Assembly: GCF_005146945.1 (NCBI RefSeq)
Contig: NZ_SWMS01000024.1
Span: 36,962-100,961 of the forward strand
DNA length: 64,000 nt
Direction: 5' to 3'
Source of the DNA: Prauserella endophytica
GTDB taxonomy: Bacteria > Actinomycetota > Actinomycetes > Mycobacteriales > Pseudonocardiaceae
Of this stretch, positions 45,696-53,930 are shown one piece after another. The stretch's first letter is position 1, and every line of letters starts with the position of its first letter. The notes under the pieces are model-generated. The model saw only the letters and a program-made list of their open reading frames with translations, searched no databases and was not told the origin of the DNA. A program made the translations under genes and the position numbers.

Positions 45696-45898
45696 TTCGC
45701 GAGTCCCCCGCTCCAGCCCGCGAGTCCCCCGCTCCGGATCGCGAGTTGCCCGCTCCGGATCGCGAGGCCTGCGTTCCCGACGCCGAGTCGTGCGTTCCCG
45801 GTCGCGCTCCGATGCCGGAACGCACGACTCCGCCGTCCTGAATGGGGGACTCGCCGTCCTGAGCGGGGGACTCGCCGTCCTGAGCGGGGGACTCGCGC
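45696..45898. repeat. Opposed arrays of a 21-bp repeat unit, locus 2
   Basis: Five units in one orientation run from 45696 to 45800 with a CGCGAGT-type core and variable tails (CCCCCGCTC, TGCCCGCTC, CGTGCGTTC). Units in reverse orientation follow, with GGGGGACTCG at 45844, 45865 and 45886, exactly 21 nt apart. The array starts 7 nt after the FadR stop and fills the space to the convergent O-methyltransferase gene. It belongs to the same family as the array at 31.2 kb. Confidence 0.85.
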
Positions 45899-45905
45899 GC
45901 GGTGG

Positions 45906-46568
45906 TCAGCCGGTGACCAGGGCGATCGCCAGGCCGTCGTAGCCCTTGACGCCGACGGTCTGCAGGGCGGTGGCGTCCACGCGCGGCTCCGCCGCGATCA
46001 GCTCGGTCATGTGCTGCGTGCCGCGCACGGACGGGTCCTCGCTGCGCTGGTCGGCCACGGCGCCGCCGCGCACGATGTTGTCGATCACGATCACGCTGCC
46101 GGGCCTGGTCAGCTCCAGCGCCCACCGGAAGTACTCCGGATTGCTCGGCTTGTCGGCATCGACGAACACCAGGTCGAAGGGCGCCTCATCGTGCAGCTGC
46201 GGCAGGGTGTCGAGCGCGCGGCCGACCCTCAGGTCGATGACGCCGTCGAGCCCGGCGTTGGCGAAGTTGCGCCGCGCGACCTCCGCGTGCGCCGGGTCTA
46301 CCTCGAGGGTGACGACCTTGCCGTCGGCTGGCAGCGCCCTGGCGAGCCAGAGCGTGCTGTAGCCGCCCAGCGTGCCGATCTCCAGTATCGAGCGGGCGCG
46401 GGCGATGCGGGCGAGGAGGTGGAGGAACTTGCCCTGGTTGGGGGCGACGGCGATGGGCGGGAGGCCGGCGGCCTCACCGGCCTGCAGTGCGTCGTCGAGT
46501 ACGGGGTCCGGTGGGACGAGCTGAGTCCTGAAGTAGCCGTCCACCGCGTCCCAGGTTTCCTGCGTCAT
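45906..46568 (-). CDS. Class I SAM-dependent O-methyltransferase (CCoAOMT/COMT-like)
   Basis: A 220-residue methyltransferase with SAM motif I ILEIGTLGGYSTLWLARAL (about 61-79), acidic strand-2 residue in VVTLEVDPAH, and motif FDLVFVDADKPSNPEYFRWAL containing metal-binding Asp; the DNIVRGG motif supplies a second. This is the Mg-dependent catechol-type O-methyltransferase fold. The acceptor could be a small phenol, possibly linked to aromatic catabolism, but there is no proof here. Confidence 0.88.
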   Translation of the reverse strand: MTQETWDAVDGYFRTQLVPPDPVLDDALQAGEAAGLPPIAVAPNQGKFLHLLARIARARSILEIGTLGGYSTLWLARALPADGKVVTLEVDPAHAEVARRNFANAGLDGVIDLRVGRALDTLPQLHDEAPFDLVFVDADKPSNPEYFRWALELTRPGSVIVIDNIVRGGAVADQRSEDPSVRGTQHMTELIAAEPRVDATALQTVGVKGYDGLAIALVTG

Positions 46569-46625
46569 GAGGCGAGCCTAGGGGACCGGGGCTCGCCTCG
46601 AGCGTCCACAGTGGAACGCGAATGG

Positions 46626-46847
46626 TCACTCGTCTTCGGTCTCGGGGTCCTCGCCGGAGCGCGCCACCTGGACCACCGCGTCGCGCAGTGCGGCGCGCAG
46701 GCGCCCGACGTCCAGCGGGGCGAGGACGGCGGCCTCACCCGGTGGTGCGACGAGCACCACCCGCTCGCTGCTGACGAAGACGGTCAGCTCCCTTTTCCTG
46801 CCCGCCAGATCCCGGCAGGAGATCGCCCATTCATCCCGCACCGCCAC
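46626..46847 (-). CDS. Small hypothetical protein
   Basis: A 73-residue protein (from a GTG at 46847 behind GAGAGG) with a compact alternating hydrophobic pattern (RDLAGRKRELTVFVSSERVVLVAPPGEAAVL) followed by a helix and an acidic tail. An ATG at 46919 would add 24 basic residues, but without a ribosome site. I recognise no family. It is divergent from the ferredoxin reductase gene, and the palindrome at 46936 lies between them. Confidence 0.5.
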   Translation of the reverse strand: MAVRDEWAISCRDLAGRKRELTVFVSSERVVLVAPPGEAAVLAPLDVGRLRAALRDAVVQVARSGEDPETEDE

Positions 46848-46935
46848 GTCGATCGCCTCTCGTCTCGTCCCGGTGTTCTTCGTGCGTGCGACTGTGCGAC
46901 GGGCGTGCCCCGCGACCATGACGCGAAAAACCGCG

Positions 46936-46953
46936 AAACTGACATATCAGTTT
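46936..46953. promoter_or_regulatory. Palindrome AAACTGACATATCAGTTT between divergent genes
   Basis: Seven-base arms (AAACTGA and TCAGTTT) surround CATA in an AT-rich pocket of otherwise GC-rich DNA. It lies 79 nt before the ferredoxin reductase start. The size and symmetry fit a TetR- or MarR-type operator. A weak hairpin terminator is the alternative, but no gene end is close enough. Confidence 0.5.
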
Positions 46954-47031
46954 TTCAGGCTCCGGCGTTACGCGCCACGGGTGTAGCGTCGAGTAGCCCA
47001 CGTCACGGCTTCGTTCGGGGAGGGATCAGGG

Positions 47032-48255
47032 ATGTCCGAGCCCAAGCGCATCGTCATCGTCGGCAGTGGACTCGCGGGTGCCACGGCGGCGGCCCGGCTG
47101 CGGGAACGCGGCTACGGGGGTGAGGTGCTCGTGCTCGGTTCGGAGTCACATCGCCCGTACGAGTTACCGCCGTTGTCCAAGGGACTCCTGCTGGGTGACA
47201 CCGACGAACCCGACTGGGTGCGCGAGGAGAAATTCTACGCCGAGCACGACATCGACCTGCGCGGCGGCGTGACGGCCACCCGCGTCGACCCGGGGGAGCG
47301 CATGGTGCTCGACGCGCAGGGCGGCGAGCACCGGTACGACCGGCTGTTGCTGGCCACCGGCTCGCGCCCGCGCTCGCTGCCCGTGCCGGGCGCGGACCTG
47401 CCGGGGGTACGCACGCTGCGAACCCTCGACGACGCGCTCTCCCTGCGCTCGGCTTTCGAGGACGCCGAGCGGGTGGTGATCATCGGAGCGGGGTGGATCG
47501 GCACCGAGGCCGCTGCCGCGGCGCGCAAGCACGGTGCCGAGGTGACGGTGGTCGACCAGGTCGCTCTGCCGCTGCGCACCGTGCTGGGCGACGAGGTGGC
47601 GACCGTGTTCCGCGACCTGCACACCGAGCACGGCGTGAACTGGCGCCTCGGTGCGACGCTCGCCGAGCTGACCGGGGACGCCGGGGGTGTGCGTGGCGTC
47701 CGGCTCGGCGATGGCACGGAGCTGCCCGCGGACGTGGTGCTGCTCGCGGTGGGCGTGGCGCCCAGGGTGGAGCTGGCCGACACGGCGGGCCTCGAGCTGA
47801 CCGGCGACGGCGGGGTCGCGGTGGATGCGGGGCTGCGCACGGCGGCGCCCGACATCTACGCCGCGGGCGACATCGCCTCCCATTTCCACCCGCGTTACGG
47901 CCACCGGGTCCGCGTCGAGCACTGGGCCAACGCCAAGAACCAGGGCGGGCACGTCGCCGCGAACCTGGTCGGCGAGAACGAACCGTATCTGCGCAGCCCG
48001 TACTTCTTCACCGACCAGTACGACCTCGGCTGCGAGTACCGGGGCATCGCCGACCCCGCCGCCGACGAGCTGGTGGTGCGCGGCGACCTCGCGACCCGCG
48101 AGTTCATCGCGTTCTGGCTGCGCGGGGGACAGGTGACCGCGGCGATGAACGTCAACGTGTGGGACTACGGCGACGAGCTGCAGAAGATCGTCGACGGCCG
48201 CGTGACCGTGTCGGCAGGGCAGCTACGCGATGCCGACCTCGGCGAGCTGGTCTGA
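47032..48255 (+). CDS. FAD-dependent ferredoxin reductase (P450-type electron transfer)
   Basis: A 407-residue reductase of the putidaredoxin/rhodocoxin reductase type. It has an N-terminal FAD motif (IVIVGSGLAGATAAARL), a second NAD(P)H motif (VVIIGAGWIGTEAAAAARKHG near residue 146), and a third FAD-contacting block (APDIYAAGDIASHFHP). The C-terminal dimerisation-like domain contains VRVEHWANAKNQGGHVAANLVG. It normally passes electrons to a ferredoxin serving a cytochrome P450 or dioxygenase, but neither is encoded in this window. Its end overlaps the convergent exporter gene by 33 nt. Confidence 0.88.
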   Translation: MSEPKRIVIVGSGLAGATAAARLRERGYGGEVLVLGSESHRPYELPPLSKGLLLGDTDEPDWVREEKFYAEHDIDLRGGVTATRVDPGERMVLDAQGGEHRYDRLLLATGSRPRSLPVPGADLPGVRTLRTLDDALSLRSAFEDAERVVIIGAGWIGTEAAAAARKHGAEVTVVDQVALPLRTVLGDEVATVFRDLHTEHGVNWRLGATLAELTGDAGGVRGVRLGDGTELPADVVLLAVGVAPRVELADTAGLELTGDGGVAVDAGLRTAAPDIYAAGDIASHFHPRYGHRVRVEHWANAKNQGGHVAANLVGENEPYLRSPYFFTDQYDLGCEYRGIADPAADELVVRGDLATREFIAFWLRGGQVTAAMNVNVWDYGDELQKIVDGRVTVSAGQLRDADLGELV

Positions 48256-49473
48256 GCCACGCCGCCGCGTGAGCGTGCCGACGCTGACCAGCCCGAGCCC
48301 GGCGAACGCGGCCATGAGCAGTGCCATCGGCAGCGCCGAGCCCTCACCGGCGAGCCCGGCGATGGGCGAGGTCAGCCCGCCGACGGTGAACTGGAGCACG
48401 CCAAGCAGGGCCGATGCGGACCCGGCCATCTCCGGGTGGTCGGCGAGCGCCAGTGACGTCGCGTTGGGCATCACGAGGCCGACGCTGGCGACCGCGACGA
48501 ACAGCGGCGGCAACACCCCGCCCAGCCCGAGCCCGGCCAGTGAGGCGAGGACCATCGCGAGGGCTCCTGCGGTGCCCGCGACCAGCCCGGTGACGAGCAG
48601 CGTGTGCTGGCGGAACCTGGCGACGAGCCTGCCGTTGACCTGGCTCGCCAGCACGAGCCCGACGGCGCCGCCGCCGAAGACGAGGCTGTACTGCTGCGGG
48701 CTGAGGCCGTAGGTGCCCTGGAGCACGAACGACGACGCCGAGATGTAGGTGAACATCGCGGCGAAGGCAAGCCCGGCGCCGAGCGCGTAGCCGACGAAGA
48801 CGCGGTCGTGCAGCAGGCTCAGGTAGCCACGGAGAACGCCCGCGGGTCGCGCGGGCCTGCGCCGGTGGGCCGGAAGCGTCTCTGGCAGGGCGAACGCGGC
48901 GACGATCAGCAGCAGCGCGCCGAACGCGGCCAGCGCGCCGAAGATGCCCCGCCACGACGTCAGTGAGAGCAGCTGCCCGCCGAGCACGGGGGCGAGGATC
49001 GGGGCGAGCCCGGTGACCAGCATGAGCATCGAGAAGAACCGGGCCATCTCGATGCCGGAGAAGAGGTCGCGCACGGCGGCGCGGGCGATCACCATGCCGG
49101 CGGAGGCGCCGAACGCCTGGAGGACCCTGGCCGCGATCAGCAGCTCCACCGTGGGGCTGAGCACGCACAGCAGGGACGCGACGACGAACAGGGCGACGCC
49201 GGCGAGCAGCGGCTTGCGCCTGCCGAAGGCATCGGAGAGCGGGCCGAGCACGAGCTGCCCCGCGCCGACGCCGAGCACGAACGCGGCCAGCGTGAGCTGC
49301 AGCGTGGCGTCGCCGGCGTGCAGGTCCTGCGCCATCGCGGGCAGCGCGGGCAGGTACATGTCGATCGACAGCGGGCCGAAGGCGGTGAGCCCGCCGAGCA
49401 CGAGCGCGTAGCGGGCGGTCCGCAGTCGTCCCGGGGAAGCCGCTGGTTGTCCGATGTCCGTGCTCGTGCTCAT
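48223..49473 (-). CDS. Bcr/CflA family multidrug efflux MFS transporter
   Basis: A 416-residue major facilitator with 12 predicted helices. MFS motif A is GPLSDAFGRRKPLL in the first loop, and the Bcr/CflA start is LTAFGPLSIDMYLPALPAM. Members export drugs such as bicyclomycin, chloramphenicol or small peptides by proton antiport. The chosen start at 49473 (MSTSTD) has AGAG upstream and avoids 21 unlikely residues. It is convergent with the ferredoxin reductase. Confidence 0.88.
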   Translation of the reverse strand: MSTSTDIGQPAASPGRLRTARYALVLGGLTAFGPLSIDMYLPALPAMAQDLHAGDATLQLTLAAFVLGVGAGQLVLGPLSDAFGRRKPLLAGVALFVVASLLCVLSPTVELLIAARVLQAFGASAGMVIARAAVRDLFSGIEMARFFSMLMLVTGLAPILAPVLGGQLLSLTSWRGIFGALAAFGALLLIVAAFALPETLPAHRRRPARPAGVLRGYLSLLHDRVFVGYALGAGLAFAAMFTYISASSFVLQGTYGLSPQQYSLVFGGGAVGLVLASQVNGRLVARFRQHTLLVTGLVAGTAGALAMVLASLAGLGLGGVLPPLFVAVASVGLVMPNATSLALADHPEMAGSASALLGVLQFTVGGLTSPIAGLAGEGSALPMALLMAAFAGLGLVSVGTLTRRRGSDQLAEVGIA

Positions 49474-49719
49474 GGCAGAGAGAACTTGCGTAGCGGTACT
49501 AAATATTCCGGGCGAGGCACGGATGCTCCCGTGCACGCTCTTGAGAGCACGTCCAGGCCCGAGGGAGCGCGTCGAGCGAACGACCGGTGAGGAGGCGCGC
49601 GATGATCCTCGAAGAATGGGCTGACGTGCCCGTGGCCTTCTGACCGCGGCGGGGCGGCCCTCCGGCGAGGTGTCCTATCGTCGGGTGACCCGTGCGACGG
49701 ACGAACCGAAGGAGCCCGC

Positions 49720-50901
49720 GTGGCCGATCTCGCCGAGCAGCTGGCGCGGGCCCTGGTGGTCCGGCTCGACCAGCTCGCGGACGAGCTCGTCGCGGACATC
49801 CTCGCGGAGAACCCCGGCTACCATGACGCCGCGCTGGTCACGCTGGCCGAGCTGCGCCGGTCGTGCCGCAACAACCTGGAGCGCGTGCTGCAGCTGCTCG
49901 GTGACACGGTTCCCCGCGGCGAGGACCCCTACGACGCGGCCACGGTCACCGGCTCACGGCGCGCCGAGCAGCGGGTGCCCCTGGACTCCGTGCTGCGCTC
50001 GTTCCGTCTCGGCGGCCGCGTCCTGTGGCGGGGGCTCGTGCGGATCGGCAAGGAGAGCGACGACATCGATCGCGACCGGTTGCTCGACGTCGCCACGACC
50101 GTGTGGACGGTCGTGGACGAGGCGTCGTCGGTCGTCGCGCGCGCCTACCGCGACACCGAGCTGCAGCTGCGCAGGCTCGACGACCACCGGCGTCAGTCGC
50201 TGGTCGGCGACCTGTTGCGCGGCCGGGGCCGAGAGGCCGGCTTCGCGGGGCAGGCCGCGGCCGAGCTGGGGCTCCCTCGTGAGGGCGACTACGTGGTGTT
50301 CGTGGCCGACTCCGCCGCCGATGGCACGCCCGGGCTCGCGATGCCGCAGGACACCCTCGCCGGGTACGGGATCAGGTCGGTCTGGGAACCGAGGGACCAG
50401 CACACCGTCGGCCTGGTCGCGCTCGAACGCCGCGCGCTGGACGGCGTGCTGGAGCTGCTGCGCGGTGGGGTGCGGGCCCGGGTGGGCGTGAGCCCGGAGG
50501 TGCGGGGGCTCGCGGAGGTCGGCGTCGCGCACGACCTCGCGCTGCTGGCGCTGCGCACGCTGCCGTCCGGGGCGACCGGGCTCGCCGTGCTCGACGAGCG
50601 GCTGCCCGAGGCGCTCGTCGCCCGCTCACCCGAGCTGGCGCGGCGGCTCCGCGCCGGCGTGCTCGGCCCGCTGCTGCGACTGCCCGAGCACGAGCGCGAG
50701 GTGCTGCTGGAGACGCTCGCGGCCTGGCTGGAGACCAACCGTTCCGCAGCGGCAACGGCCGCGCGGCTCTACTGCCACCGCAACACCGTGCTCAACCGGC
50801 TGCGCAGGCTGGAGGCCGTGTTCGGGCACTCGCTCGACGACCACCGGACCGCGCTGGCCCTGTCGCTCGCCCTGATCGCCCACCGCGACGGCGTGCGCTG
50901 A
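49720..50901 (+). CDS. PucR/CdaR-family transcriptional regulator
   Basis: A 393-residue regulator with a variable N-terminal sensor region, a middle GGDEF-like CdaR segment and the PucR C-terminal HTH_30 domain (VLLETLAAWLETNRSAAATAARLYCHRNTVLNRLRRLEAVFGHSLDDHRTALALSLAL). Such proteins control amino-acid, purine or storage-lipid genes. No divergent or adjacent target stands out. GTG 49720 lies after GAAGGAG, and a palindromic repeat starts 8 nt after its stop. Confidence 0.87.
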   Translation: MADLAEQLARALVVRLDQLADELVADILAENPGYHDAALVTLAELRRSCRNNLERVLQLLGDTVPRGEDPYDAATVTGSRRAEQRVPLDSVLRSFRLGGRVLWRGLVRIGKESDDIDRDRLLDVATTVWTVVDEASSVVARAYRDTELQLRRLDDHRRQSLVGDLLRGRGREAGFAGQAAAELGLPREGDYVVFVADSAADGTPGLAMPQDTLAGYGIRSVWEPRDQHTVGLVALERRALDGVLELLRGGVRARVGVSPEVRGLAEVGVAHDLALLALRTLPSGATGLAVLDERLPEALVARSPELARRLRAGVLGPLLRLPEHEREVLLETLAAWLETNRSAAATAARLYCHRNTVLNRLRRLEAVFGHSLDDHRTALALSLALIAHRDGVR

Positions 50902-50908
50902 ACCAGCC

Positions 50909-51016
50909 GCAGTGAAGGCCACCTTCACTGCGTGGAATCGGGCACAGTAGCGCGGAGCGTTTCCGTCTGGGCGGTGGTGGGAGACGGGCGGGCGCGGGCA
51001 GGGTGGCCTTCACTGC
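50909..51016. repeat. Palindromic intergenic element, copy F
   Basis: The left palindrome at 50909-50931 is perfect. The right one is partly degraded on its left arm but keeps CCTTCACTGC (ending 51016). The core matches copies B and E. It starts 8 nt after the PucR gene and separates it from the convergent lipoprotein gene. Confidence 0.85.
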
Positions 51017-51032
51017 GGTTGCCGGGGCGGGT

Positions 51033-51689
51033 TCAGTACCAGGCGGTGCGGACGTCCACGGTGCGCACCTTCGCCGTGGCGCCCTTCCGGTTGGGCATCG
51101 TCCACACCGGCTCGGACACGTCGGGCAGGCCGTAGAGGAAGTCGGCGTGGCCGCAGCCGTACGTCGGGGGGTCGCCCTCCAACGACGGCGGGTCGCCCTT
51201 CAGGCCGATCACTCGCGCGCACTCGCGGCCGTCCGCCAGCTCGATGTACCACGGCGTCGCCTCCGGCGCGGGCGCGACCGGTGCGGCGGCGGGCGGGGCG
51301 CCGGGAGCCACGGGCGTGCGGTCCTCGATGAGGGTGAGGCGCACGGCCTCCTTGCGGGCCGGGTTCTGCAGGCACACGGCGACCTGGGGCACCCGAGGAG
51401 GACCGAGGAAGCACGGGTCGTGCAGCACCTGCAGCTCGCTGGTGCAGCGGCGCGCGACCGGGTTCGCGACGACCACCACCGAGGGCGAGCAGATCGCCTC
51501 CACGTCCTCCAGGATCGTGACCTCCGGCGAGATCTCCCCGGTTTCGGTGAACGGGTTGGTCAAAACCGCCTGTGTGGTCGTGACGGGTGCCGTCGCGCCC
51601 TGCTGAGGCTCGTTGCCGCTGGTGCAGGCGGTCAGGACCAGCAGCAGCACCGCGAGCCCGGTTCCCCACCTCAGCGCGTTGTGCCGCAC
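51033..51689 (-). CDS. Putative lipoprotein, function unknown
   Basis: A 218-residue exported protein with a lipobox LLLVLTAC (Cys at residue 22) after a basic start. The mature part has seven further cysteines, suggesting disulfides, and an Ala/Pro-rich linker around residue 130-145 dividing two segments. I recognise no named domain. ATG 51689 follows GGGAGGTGG. It is probably anchored to the outer face of the membrane. Confidence 0.7.
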   Translation of the reverse strand: MRHNALRWGTGLAVLLLVLTACTSGNEPQQGATAPVTTTQAVLTNPFTETGEISPEVTILEDVEAICSPSVVVVANPVARRCTSELQVLHDPCFLGPPRVPQVAVCLQNPARKEAVRLTLIEDRTPVAPGAPPAAAPVAPAPEATPWYIELADGRECARVIGLKGDPPSLEGDPPTYGCGHADFLYGLPDVSEPVWTMPNRKGATAKVRTVDVRTAWY

Positions 51690-51875
51690 GGACTGCCACC
51701 TCCCGTCCTCAGGCGCGCCCCGTTACGGCGCGCGATCGACGGTCCGAGCCTAGCCCGATGGGGTGCCGTCGGCCGCGCCTGCCCCGTGCCCGCTCCCGTG
51801 TTGCCGACACGCGCGCCGAAAAAGGAGCAAACTGGAGGAATCGCCGTCCGAATCCGCTCAGGGGAAGGCAGACAG

Positions 51876-52019
51876 ATGGAGCACTCCCGCATCCTCGCCT
51901 TCTCCGCCGCCGGGCTCGGCATTCTCGCGGCCATCGTCGCCTCCGACGCGTGGTGGTTCCTCCTCGGCCTCATCGCCTTCCTGCTGCTGTTCCTCACCGG
52001 AGAGGTCTCCGGCGAATGA
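51876..52019 (+). CDS. 47-residue small membrane protein
   Basis: A short gene with two hydrophobic stretches (ILAFSAAGLGILAAIVAS and WWFLLGLIAFLLLFLTGEV) making one helical hairpin in the membrane. ATG 51876 is preceded by GGGGAAGG at good distance. Function is unknown. The 157 nt after it up to the TPR gene hold only a doubtful open frame and nothing else I could identify. Confidence 0.6.
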   Translation: MEHSRILAFSAAGLGILAAIVASDAWWFLLGLIAFLLLFLTGEVSGE

Positions 52020-52176
52020 CCACGCGGGAGGACGACCTGATGCCCACCGAGGTCGTCAGAAGGCGTCCCGGCAGCCACCTCGCGCGGGACCGCGCCACCG
52101 CGGTCGCTGATCGCCGACGACCTCGTCTTCACCAGCCCCAGCACGACCGCGGCCGCTCCGATCCACAGTGGACACC

Positions 52177-52821
52177 TCATCCGCAGAGCCGGATGACGTC
52201 GCCCAGCCGATCCTGATCGCCCGCGGGAAGGCGGCGCTCGGCGTGCAGCATCCGTGCCGCCTGCGCGAGGTGCCGCCGGTCGTCCGCTGTGCCCGTGTCG
52301 CCGTAGTAGGCGGGCAGCAGCAGGCACAGCGACCGCAGGTCCCCGCGTGCGCAGAGGTCGCGGAGCAGCGCCTCGGTGCCGGCCGAGGCGGCCGACGGTT
52401 CGACTGCGCCCGTGCCGCGCAGACCGTCGGCGATGCTGTAGCGCAGCCAGTCGCGGTAGGGCCCGGCGGGGACGTCGGCGAGGTGGTGCGCGGCGAGCCG
52501 GAAGTGCTCGCCCGCGGCCGCCGGGTCGCCGAGATCGCGGTGGCAGCGGCCGAGGTTGGCGTGCAGCGAGGCGTAGAACCCGGTCACGTGCTCGTCGCCG
52601 ACGCGATCGGCCAGCCGCAGGCACTCCGCGTTCCAGTGCAGGGTCAGCTCGGGCGTCGGCTGGTGCCGGGCGAGGTAGTGCGCGGCGACGCACGCCTCGT
52701 AGTCGCCGGTGGCGGCAGCCCAGGCCTTCTCGTACAGGGCGCGGGCCGCGTCGTCGTCGCCGCCCGCCTCGGCGGCCATGCCCTCGGCGCAGAGACGTAC
52801 GACGGGGTTGTCGGGGTTCAT
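52177..52821 (-). CDS. TPR-like helical repeat protein
   Basis: A 214-residue protein made of helix pairs resembling tetratricopeptide repeats (GDDDAARALYEKAWAAATGDYEACVAAHYLARHQ, ASLHANLGRCHRDLGDPAAAGEHFRLAAHHL). No enzyme motif is present. It probably binds another protein. It follows the MerR-clamp gene by 10 nt with its own ribosome site (AAAGGAA), so the two are one operon and may act together. Confidence 0.75.
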   Translation of the reverse strand: MNPDNPVVRLCAEGMAAEAGGDDDAARALYEKAWAAATGDYEACVAAHYLARHQPTPELTLHWNAECLRLADRVGDEHVTGFYASLHANLGRCHRDLGDPAAAGEHFRLAAHHLADVPAGPYRDWLRYSIADGLRGTGAVEPSAASAGTEALLRDLCARGDLRSLCLLLPAYYGDTGTADDRRHLAQAARMLHAERRLPAGDQDRLGDVIRLCG

Positions 52822-52831
52822 GGCGTTCCTT

Positions 52832-53833
52832 TCAGGGAAGAGCGACGGGCATCACGAGGGTGGTGAAGCTGCCCTGGTCGGCGGAGCGCACCACCACGGG
52901 ACGGTCCGGGGCGGCGATCTCGAGCAGGACGTCCGGCCCCACGCCGGCCTCCAGCGCGGCGCCGAGCACGGCCGGGTCGAACGCGACGCGCACCGGCCCA
53001 GAGCACACGGCGGGCAGCGTGACCTCGCCGAGCACCAGCTCGTCGGCGCCGATGTCGAGCACGGCGGGTGAGGCGCACGCGGCGAGCGCGTCGCGCAGGG
53101 CGACTCGGCCGGTGAGCACGCGGTGCACCGGTGCGTCGAGGCCGCGCAGCATGTCGCGGTAGGCCGGGAAGGTTCCTCCGGCCACGGGCAGTGCGTGGGT
53201 CTCGCCGCCTGCGTTCAGGCACCCCGGCTCGATGGTCACCTCGGGCTTGCGGGTGGCCCACGCCGCCGCGGTGACGAGCGCGTCGGCGGGGACCAGCAGC
53301 TCGGCCGGTCCGCCGTCGACGGCCAGCGGCCGCAGCTCCCGGACGGCGAGCCGGTAGCGGTCGGTGGCGATCAGGCGCACCTGGGTGTCCGCGAGCTCGA
53401 CCAGCACGCACCGCAGCTCGGGGAACTCCCCGCCGCGGGCCGCGGCGGGCACGACCTGACGCACGGCGCTGGCCAGCTCGGGGCCGCCGACGCGGGCGCG
53501 GACCGGGCCGCGCGGCGGCAGGTCGCGCAGCAGCGCGCCCAGCGCGGCGTGCGCGGCGTCGGACTCCGAGCGCAGCCTGGCCGCGTGCGCGGCCAGCACC
53601 TCCCGCGCCCTATCGGGCGAGCCGTCGAGCACCGCCGTGACGTCGGCGAGCGGAACCCCGGCGGTCCGCAGCCTGCGCAGGTGCACCGCCCGCTCCACCT
53701 GGTCGTCGCTGTAGTAGCGGTAGCCGGTGAGCGGGTCGACCCTGGCAGGGGCGAGTACGCCGCAGTCGTCGTAGAAGCGCAGGGCACTCGGGGTGAGGCC
53801 GACGCGGCGGGCGAACGCGCTGATGCTGTGCAT
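52832..53833 (-). CDS. MerR-family regulator fused to a DnaN-like sliding clamp module
   Basis: A 333-residue protein. Residues 1-70 are a MerR winged helix (ISAFARRVGLTPSALRFYDDCGVLAPARVDPLTGYRYYSDDQ) followed by a short coiled coil to about 110. Residues ~113-333 resemble two of the three domains of the DNA polymerase III beta clamp: LIATDRYRLAVREL, GTFPAYRDML and the ending DRPVVVRSADQGSFTTLVMPV match DnaN counterparts. Such fusions are known in actinobacteria but poorly understood. The clamp half may bind an effector or protein rather than encircle DNA. ATG 53833 is preferred to an upstream frame extension. Confidence 0.82.
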   Translation of the reverse strand: MHSISAFARRVGLTPSALRFYDDCGVLAPARVDPLTGYRYYSDDQVERAVHLRRLRTAGVPLADVTAVLDGSPDRAREVLAAHAARLRSESDAAHAALGALLRDLPPRGPVRARVGGPELASAVRQVVPAAARGGEFPELRCVLVELADTQVRLIATDRYRLAVRELRPLAVDGGPAELLVPADALVTAAAWATRKPEVTIEPGCLNAGGETHALPVAGGTFPAYRDMLRGLDAPVHRVLTGRVALRDALAACASPAVLDIGADELVLGEVTLPAVCSGPVRVAFDPAVLGAALEAGVGPDVLLEIAAPDRPVVVRSADQGSFTTLVMPVALP

Positions 53834-53930
53834 GCCGGTGATTCTGGGCTTTCGACCGACTCGAAGGTCAACAGGCGGGTTCCGCGTAGGATCGCGCCAC
53901 ACGAGGACGTGGGCGATGCGGGAGGTGCAC

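Noticed and set aside
49474..49719. Gene between the Bcr/CflA exporter and the PucR regulator
   Set aside because: Open frames on both strands are Arg/Ser-rich shadows without start signals. The space probably holds two divergent promoters, but I could not define them.
52016..52216. A 66-codon frame overlapping the 47-residue gene's stop
   Set aside because: It has Arg/Pro-rich random composition, runs antisense into the TPR gene, and lacks a clear fold. Left unannotated.
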